Positions 9,540-19,126 of a stretch of 64,000 nt of DNA are shown piece by piece. The DNA is from CAVQMC01 sp963713505. GTDB taxonomy: Bacteria > Bacteroidota > Ignavibacteria > Ignavibacteriales > Ignavibacteriaceae. The position numbers and the translations under genes were made by a program. Location of the stretch: NCBI GenBank assembly GCA_963713505.1, contig CAVQMC010000011.1:62001-126000 (forward strand). The letters are read 5' to 3'. Each line of letters begins with the position of its first letter. Positions within the stretch are counted from its first letter, which is position 1. The notes under the pieces were generated by a model, which did no database searches, was not told the DNA's origin, and saw only the letters and a program-made list of their open reading frames with translations.

Positions 9540-12403
9540 ATGCCTAACTTATTGAAAAAATTCTATTTGGCTGTTTTTATTGTCGGCTTCATTTTTAACT
9601 AATAATAATGTCGCTCAGACAAATCAGGAAAAGTTTAAACCTGAAGCACAAACTCAAATGAATTCCGGTAAATACGGAGAGGCAATTGATTTATTAAATA
9701 AGTACATTTCTGCATTTCCTCAAAGAGCCGACGGTTATAATCTCCGCGGTTTATGTTATGAAAAACAAAAACAATATGAACTTTCCGTTTACGATTTTCG
9801 TTCTGCAAAAAAATTAAAACCCGAGAATACCGAAATAAATAATAATTTAAAGAGAACCACGGACGCATGGTATTCTTTACTTTATAATAAAATTGAAGGA
9901 TATAAGAGAGAGATTGCAATAAATCCGGAAAAAGCCGTTAACTATTTGAATATTGGAAAATGCTATAAAAATTTAGGCAACTGGAAAGAAGCAGAAAATT
10001 GGTACGATGAATATTTTAAAGAGAGAAGAAGCCTCACCTGATGAAATAATTCGCTATTCAGAAATACTTGCGAAAAATAATCATATTTATAAAGGATGGT
10101 TAATTTTAAAAAAATATGTCGGTAAATATCCAAATGATCACAGACTTCTTTCGAAGTACGGTTATTTTTCTATGTGGCTCGGCAAAAGAAAAACTGCAAT
10201 TGATGCTTTTGAAGATGCTCTCGCTTTAAAACCATTCTTTAAAGAAGCAATGAACGGATTGGATCTTGCTAAAGGAAGAGGATATGTTTATACGGTAAAC
10301 GATACGTCCAGCAGATACAATTACGGACTTCCGGTTAGTCAACGATATTCTTCTTATCCTATTGACAGATATTTCCGCAGACTTTCCATAAATCCTGCTG
10401 ATACAACAACAAGATATTTATTGATTGAAGAATTACTAAAAGTAAAAAGATATGAAGAAGCATTAGCTCAAATAAAAATATTAGAAAAAACAAATTCCAG
10501 TTCACCAAGATTTATTGCTTTAAAAGAAAAAGTTATCAGCGAAAGAAATAATTATTACTCGGAAAAAATTGCCAAGTTAAAAGAGAAACTAAAAGAAAAT
10601 CCAAATGATAAAAATGCACTATTAAAGTTGGCAGACTATTATTCTTTAAATAAAGATTATGAAAATGCGATAAATATCTATGAAAAGTATTTAGGTTTTT
10701 ATCCCGATGATAATGAAGCGAGATACAAATATGCTCAAGTTTTATTGTGGAATAATGATTTATGCAAAGCTAAAGAAAATGCAGATCTTTTGGTAAGTAA
10801 AGATAACAGCAATTTAAAATATAAATTGTTTGATGCTAAACTTTCTTATTGGCTGAATGGAGATTTAGATAATGCAAAGAGTTTGCTGCAGGATGTTGTA
10901 CAAAAAGAACCAAAAAATACAGAAGTTTTGATTTTACTTTCAGAAATTTCACTTTCAAAAGAAAATATTGCAGATGCGGAATATTATTATGATTCAGCAT
11001 ATAAAATTGAACCCGACAATTACGAATTAAAAAAAATAGAATATAATATTGAACTGGCTAAAGAAAACAAAAAAGAAAAAGAATTATTTGGAATAGTTCA
11101 AAAAGCCAGAGAGGAAGCTGCTCAAAATAATTGCTTCGATGCAATAAGTGATTTTAAAAATTATCTTTCAAATCCTTCAGCTGATAAATCTGTAAAAGCC
11201 GAATTAGCAAATGCATATATATGCGATGGAGATTATAATTCCGCAATTGGAATTTATGACGAAATGTTAAATGAAAAATATGATCGGGACATTGCCGTTC
11301 AAAGAGCAAAAACATTATTGTGGTATGGAGATTCATTAAAAGCATTAGATTCATTTAAAGAATTATCTATGAAAAACCCTGATGATGCTGAATTAAAATT
11401 ATACCTTGGCGATTCATATTTTAAAATGGGTCAATATGAAAATGCAAAACAAGTATATTCCGAAATGCTTGAAAAATCACCCAATTCAAAAATATTAAGA
11501 ACAAGAATGTCCTGGCTTGGTGCAGGAATTGAATCAGGTGTTTTTAGTTCATTTCCAACTTACTTTTTAATATCGCCTGAAGCATATTTCTATAATGATA
11601 ATTTGGATTTCAAATACAATCTTACCGGAGCAGGATTACAAGTTGGTGTTACAAACTCTCTTTCTGTTGGTGTAAATGCTTATAGAGGGAGATTGTCTTC
11701 GGATTCTTCCCAACAGAATATTACAATGTTTAAAGGAAGTTTATTCTTAAAATTAAGCAAAATAGTTTCGGCAAGTGGAAGCTACGGAAAAACATATTTC
11801 CAAAATAGTGTAAATGCAGATATTACGGATTTAACAATCAAAGCGGAAGAAAAAGATCATTATTCAGTTTCATTCAATTTATCTTCAATGGACGCGGCTC
11901 AAATTTTATACTCTCCTTATTTAGTAAACCGAAGATTGAGTGCAAATAATTATTCATTAATTGGAAGTATAACATTACCTTCAACTTTAATTTTATCGGG
12001 AAAATATTCATATATAACTGTTAGTGACGATAATTCCGGTAATAATTTTCAGGCAAGAATTGGAAAGGTGTTCGATAAATATTTAACCGCTGGTTATGAA
12101 TATTACTATTATAATGTTAAGAACAGAACATATTTATATTGGTCTCCTTCAAATTATGAATCACACAGCATTTGGGCTGATATAAAATTAGTGAAGACAA
12201 ATAAAGCGGAATTGGGTTTGCACGGAAAAATAGGTGTTATACCTGAATTTGATTATGTATTAAAAGAGATATCTGTAAATGCTTCGTATAAATTGTTCGA
12301 GGGCTTTACAATTGAAGGAAGTGCATTTGCAGGAAGTTCTGTAAAACAAAACGTGGGCTATAGTTCTAATGCATTTAGAATAGCAGCGTTTTGGGTTTTT
12401 TGA
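9540..12403 (+). CDS. TPR-repeat outer-membrane beta-barrel protein (PgaA/YaiO-like), frameshifted
   Basis: Probable polysaccharide export protein. It has a signal peptide from the ATG at 9540 (MPNLLKKFYLAVF, then after a shift near 9577 SASFLTNNN), about ten TPR units over some 600 residues (for example GKYGEAIDLLNKYI and KDYENAINIYEKYLGFYP), then about 290 residues of alternating beta strands ending in Phe, as in outer-membrane barrels. A second break near 10018 is one surplus A. The total is about 950 residues. The layout matches PgaA, which takes up and exports poly-GlcNAc through a TPR-barrel channel. The next gene is a PgaC-type synthase, which supports the role. Confidence 0.78.
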
Positions 12404-12410
12404 TCGATAA

Positions 12411-12457
12411 TACTGCTCGTTTCAAATAAGTGCTTTGCTATAATTATTTGAGCAGTA
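12411..12457 (+). promoter_or_regulatory. Imperfect hairpin between exporter and synthase genes
   Basis: TACTGCTC at 12411 pairs with GAGCAGTA at 12450, with an inner AAATAA/TTATTT stem and a 5-nt bulge. There is no T run, so it is a weak terminator or a processing/attenuation element. It contains a 16-mer (12419-12434) nearly repeated at 19052 after the lipoprotein gene. Confidence 0.35.
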
Positions 12458-12574
12458 ATTAATTTACTAAAGGGAAAAACTATTTAGGATAATACTATTG
12501 AAATATTGTTCTTTTTATCCTTATTAAATAAAAGTGTCATAAAATAATTTATAAAAATAAAATAAAATTTTATC

Positions 12575-13975
12575 ATGGTTGAAAAACAGAAAATATTACG
12601 GCAGCCTATTGTTATTGATAATTCTGAACCGGAATTAGTCCTGGAAGATAAAAAAAGAAAATATTTTAGAAGAATTCTTATAAGTGGAATTTTGTCTTTG
12701 ATATTAGTTTTGATAATTATTTATACTCTTCCGTTAACTGTTCTTTCGTTTAGTTCATTGATTGAATATTCTACAATTGTTGCGTTGGTAATATTTCTTT
12801 TCATCTTATTGTTAAGATACTTCGGTATTTTAACCATGGCTTATCTTTATTTAAATGAATATACATTCAAACCTGATGATAAATTCGAACCTTTTGTTTC
12901 TATAATTGTTCCTGTTTATAACGAAGAAAAAGTAGTTAAAGATTCTGTTAGTTCGCTTTTAGAATTAGATTATAATAATTATGAGATTATTATTGTTGAT
13001 GACGGCTCAACGGATAACACCAAAAAAGTTGCCGAATCAATTGTCGGTTATAGGAAAGGAAAGAACGGGGAAATAAAGGTTTCTTTAATAAGTAAACCGA
13101 ACGGCGGAAAAGCTAAAGCATTAAATGCGGGAATAAGACATTCAAAAGCTGATTTTATTTTATGCATGGACGGAGACTCTCAATTAGCACCGGATTCATT
13201 AAAACTTTCAACAAGACATTTCGTTAACCCGGAAATTGGTGCTGTAGCCGGAAATGTTAAAGTAATGAACAGAAAAAAATTCTTAACAGATCTTCAGGCA
13301 TTAGAATATGTTGAAGGTTTAAATATGGCAAGAAGTGCTCAAAGCTATATAAAATTAGTAAACATAATTCCGGGGCCAATTGGTATTTTCAGAAAAAAAG
13401 CTATTGAAGATGCAGGGCTTTATTCTAGCGATACATTTGCAGAAGATGCTGATCTAACTTTAAAAATATTAGCCAAAGGCTGGAAAATTTACTATGAACC
13501 AAATGCTGTTTCTTATACGGAGGCTCCTGCAAAATTACAGCAGCTTTTAAAACAAAGATACAGATGGACAAGAGGAATTATTCAATCAATCAGAAAACAT
13601 AAAAAACTTCTTATTAACCCGTCAATTAACTTTGGCGATACTTTTATTCTCTGGACTATGTTTTATGAAGCGCTTATTTGGCCGGCAATGAACATTGCAG
13701 CTAATGCTTTCTTCATAATAGCGGCAATTTTATTCGGATTTTCAAATTTGATTTTCTTTTGGTGGGCGGGGCTTGCTCTGCTCGATTTAGTAACTGCAAT
13801 TTATTGTATTGCAGCGGAAAAAGAAGAATTTAGACTAGCGGTTTATGCAATTATTTACAGAATGGTATTCATTTTAATTATTGACATTTGTAAAGCAATG
13901 TCTACCGTTGAAGAATTTCTCGGGATTAGAATGACCTGGGGAAAGCTGGAAAGAGTTGGAACCGCAAAAACTTAA
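12575..13975 (+). CDS. Processive family 2 glycosyltransferase (PgaC/HAS-like polysaccharide synthase)
   Basis: A 466-residue inner-membrane synthase that polymerises and translocates a beta-linked polysaccharide from UDP-sugars. It has two N-terminal membrane helices (about 33-54 and 64-90), a GT-A domain with VDDGS (141-145), DGD (199-201), the catalytic-base region TFAEDAD (287-293) and QRYRW (327-331), then three to four C-terminal helices. The full D, DxD, ED, QxxRW set is the signature of processive enzymes. The C-terminus has no PilZ domain, so any c-di-GMP control must come from another subunit. The frame is intact. The ribosome site is weak. The polymer type (GlcNAc or other) cannot be read from the sequence. 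Confidence 0.86.
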   Translation: MVEKQKILRQPIVIDNSEPELVLEDKKRKYFRRILISGILSLILVLIIIYTLPLTVLSFSSLIEYSTIVALVIFLFILLLRYFGILTMAYLYLNEYTFKPDDKFEPFVSIIVPVYNEEKVVKDSVSSLLELDYNNYEIIIVDDGSTDNTKKVAESIVGYRKGKNGEIKVSLISKPNGGKAKALNAGIRHSKADFILCMDGDSQLAPDSLKLSTRHFVNPEIGAVAGNVKVMNRKKFLTDLQALEYVEGLNMARSAQSYIKLVNIIPGPIGIFRKKAIEDAGLYSSDTFAEDADLTLKILAKGWKIYYEPNAVSYTEAPAKLQQLLKQRYRWTRGIIQSIRKHKKLLINPSINFGDTFILWTMFYEALIWPAMNIAANAFFIIAAILFGFSNLIFFWWAGLALLDLVTAIYCIAAEKEEFRLAVYAIIYRMVFILIIDICKAMSTVEEFLGIRMTWGKLERVGTAKT

Positions 13976-14005
13976 TTAAATAAATTAATCATAGAGAGGA
14001 TTCCT

Positions 14006-14446
14006 ATGGAACTTATTCCAATACTATCTACAATTATTCTGGTGGCAACAATCTGCACCTTTATTCTAGCAATAGGTGCATATATCCTCTATAAAGTTAG
14101 AGAGAGAAAAGGAACTCAAGCCGTTTCTACTGCTCCTCAAACAGTTCAAGGAGAATTAGTAGCTCCTGTTGAAAATAGATTGAGGCGTTCTTACACTTTA
14201 GAAAAACCGGTTGAAATAAGACAGCCTTCTGTTCAGACTGGTGTTGATTGGAGAGGCTCTCAACCGAAAACTTCTCCTAAACCAAAACCCTTTACTTCGG
14301 AACAAAAAGTTTATAAGGAACCTGGTTCGTTTCACACACAAACTCAAGGTAAACCCTACACCGAATCAAAATTTCTTAAGTATACTTCCGAAGGTTATGT
14401 ACCGCCTGAAGAAGAAAGAGATAAGGGAGAATTAAGGTGGCGTTGA
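14006..14446 (+). CDS. Small single-span membrane protein of exopolysaccharide locus
   Basis: 146 residues, family not recognised. One strong membrane helix (about 5-34, ending ILYKVRERKG) is followed by a hydrophilic, Pro- and Lys-rich cytoplasmic-type tail with low complexity. An AGAGG ribosome site precedes the ATG. Its 3' end overlaps the GTG start of the next gene by 10 bp, implying translational coupling. It occupies the position of PgaD-like accessory proteins next to the synthase; that role is a guess from position and size. Confidence 0.6.
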   Translation: MELIPILSTIILVATICTFILAIGAYILYKVRERKGTQAVSTAPQTVQGELVAPVENRLRRSYTLEKPVEIRQPSVQTGVDWRGSQPKTSPKPKPFTSEQKVYKEPGSFHTQTQGKPYTESKFLKYTSEGYVPPEEERDKGELRWR

Positions 14447-16336
14447 AAAAACGGAAAACCGGTGGAGTTAATCAGCTTATAATTATTATTTCCGGAATAA
14501 TAATTTTACTTGGTGCTGTATTAACTTATTTATTTGTACTTAAAGGAGTTTACGGAAGATTCAGTTCCGCGGCTTTGGTTCCTGATACAAAAATGATAAA
14601 AAACGTTGTATTTGGTGCTAAACCTAAGATTGCAATTCTTTACTCAAAGTACACAGAAAATATTCTGCCTGAAGGAAGTACCTGGCTTAATGATAATTTA
14701 ACAACCTGGGAGAAGTTTATAGGAAATAATAATTATAGATTTGATATTATAGATGATCAAACAATAGAGACCGGTAAACATTTTGATTATAATATGATTG
14801 TTCTTCCCGGATCAAAATCATTGAGCGACAGGGAAATTGTTGAATTAAAAAAATATATTGATGCTGGCGGAAGTGTTTTTGCAACCGGTGGAACGGCTTC
14901 ATTTTCGGATGACGGTAAATGGAGAGGATGGAATTTCCTTTCCGAAGTATTTGGAATAAGCTTTACAAAAGAATTAAAAGATAGTGACTATACTAAAATT
15001 CATACATTAAGAGGAGGGCTTCCGTTAACTGCAAATATTCCGGCAGGTTATCCCTTAAAAGTTGCCGCATGGGATAGACCAATTGCAGTTGAAGTAATGG
15101 ACCCTCGTGCTATTCAAGTAAGTTTCTGGTATAACTACAGACTCGAAAACGGACTTGTAAGAGAAAATATTAAAAAAACTGCTGGAATAGTTTACGGTAA
15201 TTATGGCAAAGGCAGATTTGTCTGGATGGGATTTGAACTAAATTCCGTTATTGGTGTACAGGAAGATTATATATACTTTGATAGACTTTTTCATAACGAA
15301 GTAAGCTGGTTAATGTATTCTCCGATTTCTTATTTAAAAGAATTGGCCAAATGATTATTCTGCTGCTGCAGTTTTAACCCCGGTTTTAAATAATGATATA
15401 AATAATATTAAAAATCTGCTCCCAATACTTAAAAATGAAAATGTCGATGCCTCGTTTTTTGTAAGTCCGCAGACTACCGAAGAAAATAAAGATTTAATTA
15501 GATCGTTAACTCCTTATGGCGAAATAGGAGCAATGGTCAACATTGGTTATTTATCATCAATAAATGATACAATAAACAAACTGAATGATCTCTCAACACA
15601 AACACTTCAATTAAAAAATGCCAAAGAAAATATAGAAAGAATTTGCAGAATTCCTGTTGAAGGACTTTTACCCTACTACGGACTTTTTAACAACAATACA
15701 ATTAAAGCATTAATTAATGCTGATTATAATTACGTACTAACCGATTCTTTAACCGATAGATCTGTACCTAAAACTATTATTAGAGGCGATGACAGGGTTA
15801 GTGCAATGACTAAAACCGCCAGAGATGATTATGAAGTAATACGTGATTTTAATTTAACAAATCCTGACTTTCAATTTTATACTTATCAGGAAGATATAGA
15901 TCGTGTTTTATTTGAAAGCGGAATGTACATATTTAAAATGCACACTGATTATCAATGTAAAAAAGATTATGTAAAAGTTGTTGATGAAGTAATTAAAGAT
16001 CTAAAGAAAAAGAATTACTGGATCACAACAATGCAGGATATACAAAAGTGGTTTGGTAAAAGAGACAGACTTGAGTTGCGAACCGATAAGAGAGGTCCGA
16101 CAAGAGTTGCAGTTAACATTTCAAATCCGGGTAATTCTGTTATGAACGGATTGGTAATAGAAGTTGATTTGAACGATCATGCGGAAAATGTAAGTGTATC
16201 TGCTGAAATTATCGGAACAGAAATGCCTAAAGTAAAACATTCAAACGGAAGTAAAATTGTTCTTCTTTATGTTGATGATTTAAAAGCTAAAGAATCCAGA
16301 ACATATTTTATCGATTATGATAAAATAAATACTTAA
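14437..16336 (+). CDS. Membrane-anchored ThuA-like domain plus degenerate polysaccharide-deacetylase protein, frameshifted
   Basis: About 630 residues from a GTG start overlapping the previous gene. It has an N-terminal anchor (about 12-32). Then comes a class-I-amidotransferase/ThuA-like fold (KIAILYSKYTENI; VLPGSKSLSDREIVELKKY; AGGSVFATGG). After a lost base near 15352 follows a NodB-like barrel (DASFFVSPQT; GEIGAMVNIG). The usual NodB Asp pair and HxxxH metal ligands are not visible: the strand reads VLTPVLNND and HEIGNH is GEIGAM. It is therefore likely a non-catalytic or altered PgaB-like protein acting on the exported polymer in the periplasm. Confidence 0.66.
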
Positions 16337-16369
16337 AAATTTTAATGAAATTTCATCGAATTAATAATC

Positions 16370-18071
16370 ATGAAAAATAAAATTTACATCGTAATACTGT
16401 TACTTATATTATTGCCTGTAATTAGCTTATTTGCAGCACAGCCAAAAGTTGCTCTGTTGAATTCTGTTTATTCCGAAAATTATCAGGGTAAAAACTGGAC
16501 TGTTGATCATTTAACATTTTGGGAATTGTTTTTAATGAATAATAAAATTGATTACGATGTTATAAATGATAATGATCTTGAGTCCGGAATTTCTTCAAGT
16601 GATTACAAAGCTATTATTGTTGCTTTTTCTCCTTATTTAAGTGATGAAGAAATCGTATCATTACAGAATTTTATGAATGACGGCGGTTCCATTCTTTCTA
16701 TTTATAAAACCGGTTTTTATGATGAAAAGGGAAATGAAAGAAATATTACAGCTATACAAAAACTATTCAGTATAAAAAATATTAAAGAACCTGAGCCGGA
16801 TTACGAAAGTTCAAATATATATTTGGAAGGTGATACTCCTTTTTCAATAAATATCCAAACCGGAACAAATATTTTTGTAAGCAATAAATATCTTATAACA
16901 CAAAAGTTAGAACAAGATCAAAACTCTTATTCCGGTTATATTTTTAATTCTGATAATACAATTTCGACATCAACTACTTACGGAAAAAACGGCCGTGGAA
17001 ATTTTATTTGGTTAGGTTTTGATGTTCCTCAAATTTATTCCGGAAAAGAACAAAAAAATGCATTAAATAAATTATTAATAAATTCTTTGAACTGGCTGAA
17101 TGATAATACTGTTTTTTATTCAAGCACATGGCCGAATGATAAAAAAGCTGCAGTTGTTGTCTCTGTAGATTATAAGAAGAATTCAAAAAATATAATTGGT
17201 TTTATTGAAGAATTAAAAGATAAAAATATTAATCCTGAAATATTTGTTGATCCTAATACAATTATTTCTTCAAATTTAAATGAATTAAAAAAAGATGGTG
17301 AAATTGGAATTTCACTATCCGATAATTATGAATGGAGAAATATTAATAGCAGAAAAAATTTTTTAATTCAATTGAAGAATGAGATTAACGATACGTCGCA
17401 ACAAAAAACAATTCCGGTAAAATTATCTTCTGCAAATACAGATGATGCTAATTTAAATTCTCTCTCATCAATTGGTTTAAAAGTTATTAACTCTGATAAA
17501 TCTCAAAAATATTTACCTGAATTATACAAAAATAAAATGCTTATTGTATCAAACAACGGGAATAATGATTACGGCTTTGCAAAAGAATATCAGATAAATA
17601 ATTATAATGATTTAGCTGAAAAATATCTGCAGGATTATAGAAAAATGTTATTTGCTTGGCGGTTTTTATAATCTCAGTTATTCTGATGCTTTACCTTGTG
17701 TGAATAATTGTTATAAATTTATTGATAATTGTTTGAAAGAGTTCAATAAAGATAATGTTTGGATTACAAACTTCAGCAGTCTTTATAATTGGATGCTTGC
17801 AAAAAAATCTGTTATCATAACAGAAGAAAAAGAATCGACTGGTGAAATCACTTTAAAAGTAAATAATAAAAATTCCGGTAAAGTTTATGACCTTGTAATA
17901 AATATTATTAAAAATGATTTACCTGAAAAACCTTCGATTACAATTAAGGATAATAATAAGAATGTTGATTTCAGTTTTAACCCCGAAAAGAAATTAATAA
18001 AGATCTTTATAAAAGAAATTAATCCTTTTGAAATAAAATTATTAAAAATACAATTTAACGATATTCTATAG
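16370..18071 (+). CDS. Secreted paralogue of the preceding ThuA-like/degenerate deacetylase protein, frameshifted
   Basis: About 565 residues with a signal peptide (MKNKIYIVILLLILLP to FAAQ). It has the same order as the upstream gene: a ThuA-like domain (KVALLNSVYSENY; IIVAFSPYLSDEEIVSLQNF; DGGSILSIYKTG) and a NodB-like barrel (AAVVVSVDYKKNSKNI; PEIFVDPNTI; GEIGISLSDN). A break near 17665 joins to GGFYNLSYSD and a beta-rich C-terminal domain. It again lacks the His ligands of active deacetylases. Similarity in domain order and in the phrase TWxxDxLTxWE/F shows a tandem duplication. Its role in polymer handling is inferred from its neighbours. Confidence 0.64.
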
Positions 18072-18080
18072 TGCGGATGA

Positions 18081-19049
18081 ATGAACTTTACAAATTGGAA
18101 AATTAAATTATTTATTTTATCTCTGTTTGCCTTTTTATACGGCTGTGCAGACATAACTTCCGGGCCGGGTTCTGCCGGATCAAACGGTTCAAGGATAGAA
18201 GTTTATTCACCTGCTGCAAATGATACAATCGGATTCGGGAAAAGGGAAATTATTTATGATATAATTAATCCTTCAGGGATTAAATTTTTAGAATTATATA
18301 TTAACAATCAATTTGTTAGAAATTATTCTCCCAATCAAAACGGAACACGTCCTGCAATTTATTTAAATTTTGATTCAACATATTTAAATATGAGTTTTGA
18401 TTATTATGTTATTTATTATGATTTAAACGGCGGTTCATCAAAAAGTAAAGAAATGAAAAATATTCTCATTTCATTTCCAAAAGATCCTCCGTATATTCCT
18501 TACAACGTTAGAATAATTTCTCTATCTAATTCTGCAGTTAATATATCCTGGAAAGATTCATCTTATTTATTATCCGGTTTTGAATTATGGAAAAAGTCCG
18601 GTTTCGTGGGAAATTTTGTGTACTATAAAACAGTAGACAAAAATATTTTCAATATTAATGATGATAATTTATCACCGGATACGGTTTATTATTATAAAAT
18701 TAGAGCAACAAACCAATACGGTAATTCCGAATTTAGCGAAGTTGTTAATTCTGCAGGCGTTGGCGGTTCAAGTGATTTTCCGCCTCCGACAAACTTAAAT
18801 GCGTCAGCAGTGAATTATTATACTGTAAACTTAACCTGGCAGGATAACAGCAGCAATGAAAATTATTTTGCAGTAGAAAGAAGAAATAATTGGAGTGAAT
18901 TTAAAGTAATTAAATATCTGAATAAAAATACTATAACTTATAAAGACAGCATAGGGGTTTACGGGGGAAGTGAATATTATTATAGGATTAAAGCATATAG
19001 TGCTTCTGATTCAAGTTGGTCTAATACTGCATATGTAAAAACACCTTAG
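18081..19049 (+). CDS. Lipoprotein with two fibronectin type III domains
   Basis: 322 residues. A signal peptide ends in the lipobox LYGC (Cys near 22), so it is lipid-anchored outside the cytoplasm. A beta-sandwich at about 38-130 comes first. Two FN3 domains follow: residues about 133-225 (NISWKDSSYLLSGFELWKK, YYYKIRATNQYGNSEFSE) and 233-322 (NLTWQDNSSNENYFAVERR, YYYRIKAYS). It follows the second ThuA-like gene by 9 bp and ends the structural part of the locus. A carbohydrate- or protein-binding surface role is likely; no enzyme motif is seen. Confidence 0.75.
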   Translation: MNFTNWKIKLFILSLFAFLYGCADITSGPGSAGSNGSRIEVYSPAANDTIGFGKREIIYDIINPSGIKFLELYINNQFVRNYSPNQNGTRPAIYLNFDSTYLNMSFDYYVIYYDLNGGSSKSKEMKNILISFPKDPPYIPYNVRIISLSNSAVNISWKDSSYLLSGFELWKKSGFVGNFVYYKTVDKNIFNINDDNLSPDTVYYYKIRATNQYGNSEFSEVVNSAGVGGSSDFPPPTNLNASAVNYYTVNLTWQDNSSNENYFAVERRNNWSEFKVIKYLNKNTITYKDSIGVYGGSEYYYRIKAYSASDSSWSNTAYVKTP

Positions 19050-19051
19050 CT

Positions 19052-19068
19052 GTTTCAAATTTAGTGCT
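19052..19068 (+). repeat. Short motif repeated near 12419
   Basis: GTTTCAAATTTAGTGCT, three bases after the lipoprotein stop, matches GTTTCAAATAAGTGCT at 12419-12434 after the exporter stop, apart from one indel and one substitution. Both copies precede the next gene of the locus. It could be a regulator site or chance in AT-rich DNA. Confidence 0.3.
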
Positions 19069-19126
19069 GTTTCAATTTAAGTAATATAATTTTTAACTAT
19101 ATTTCTAAATAAAAAAAATAAATCAC

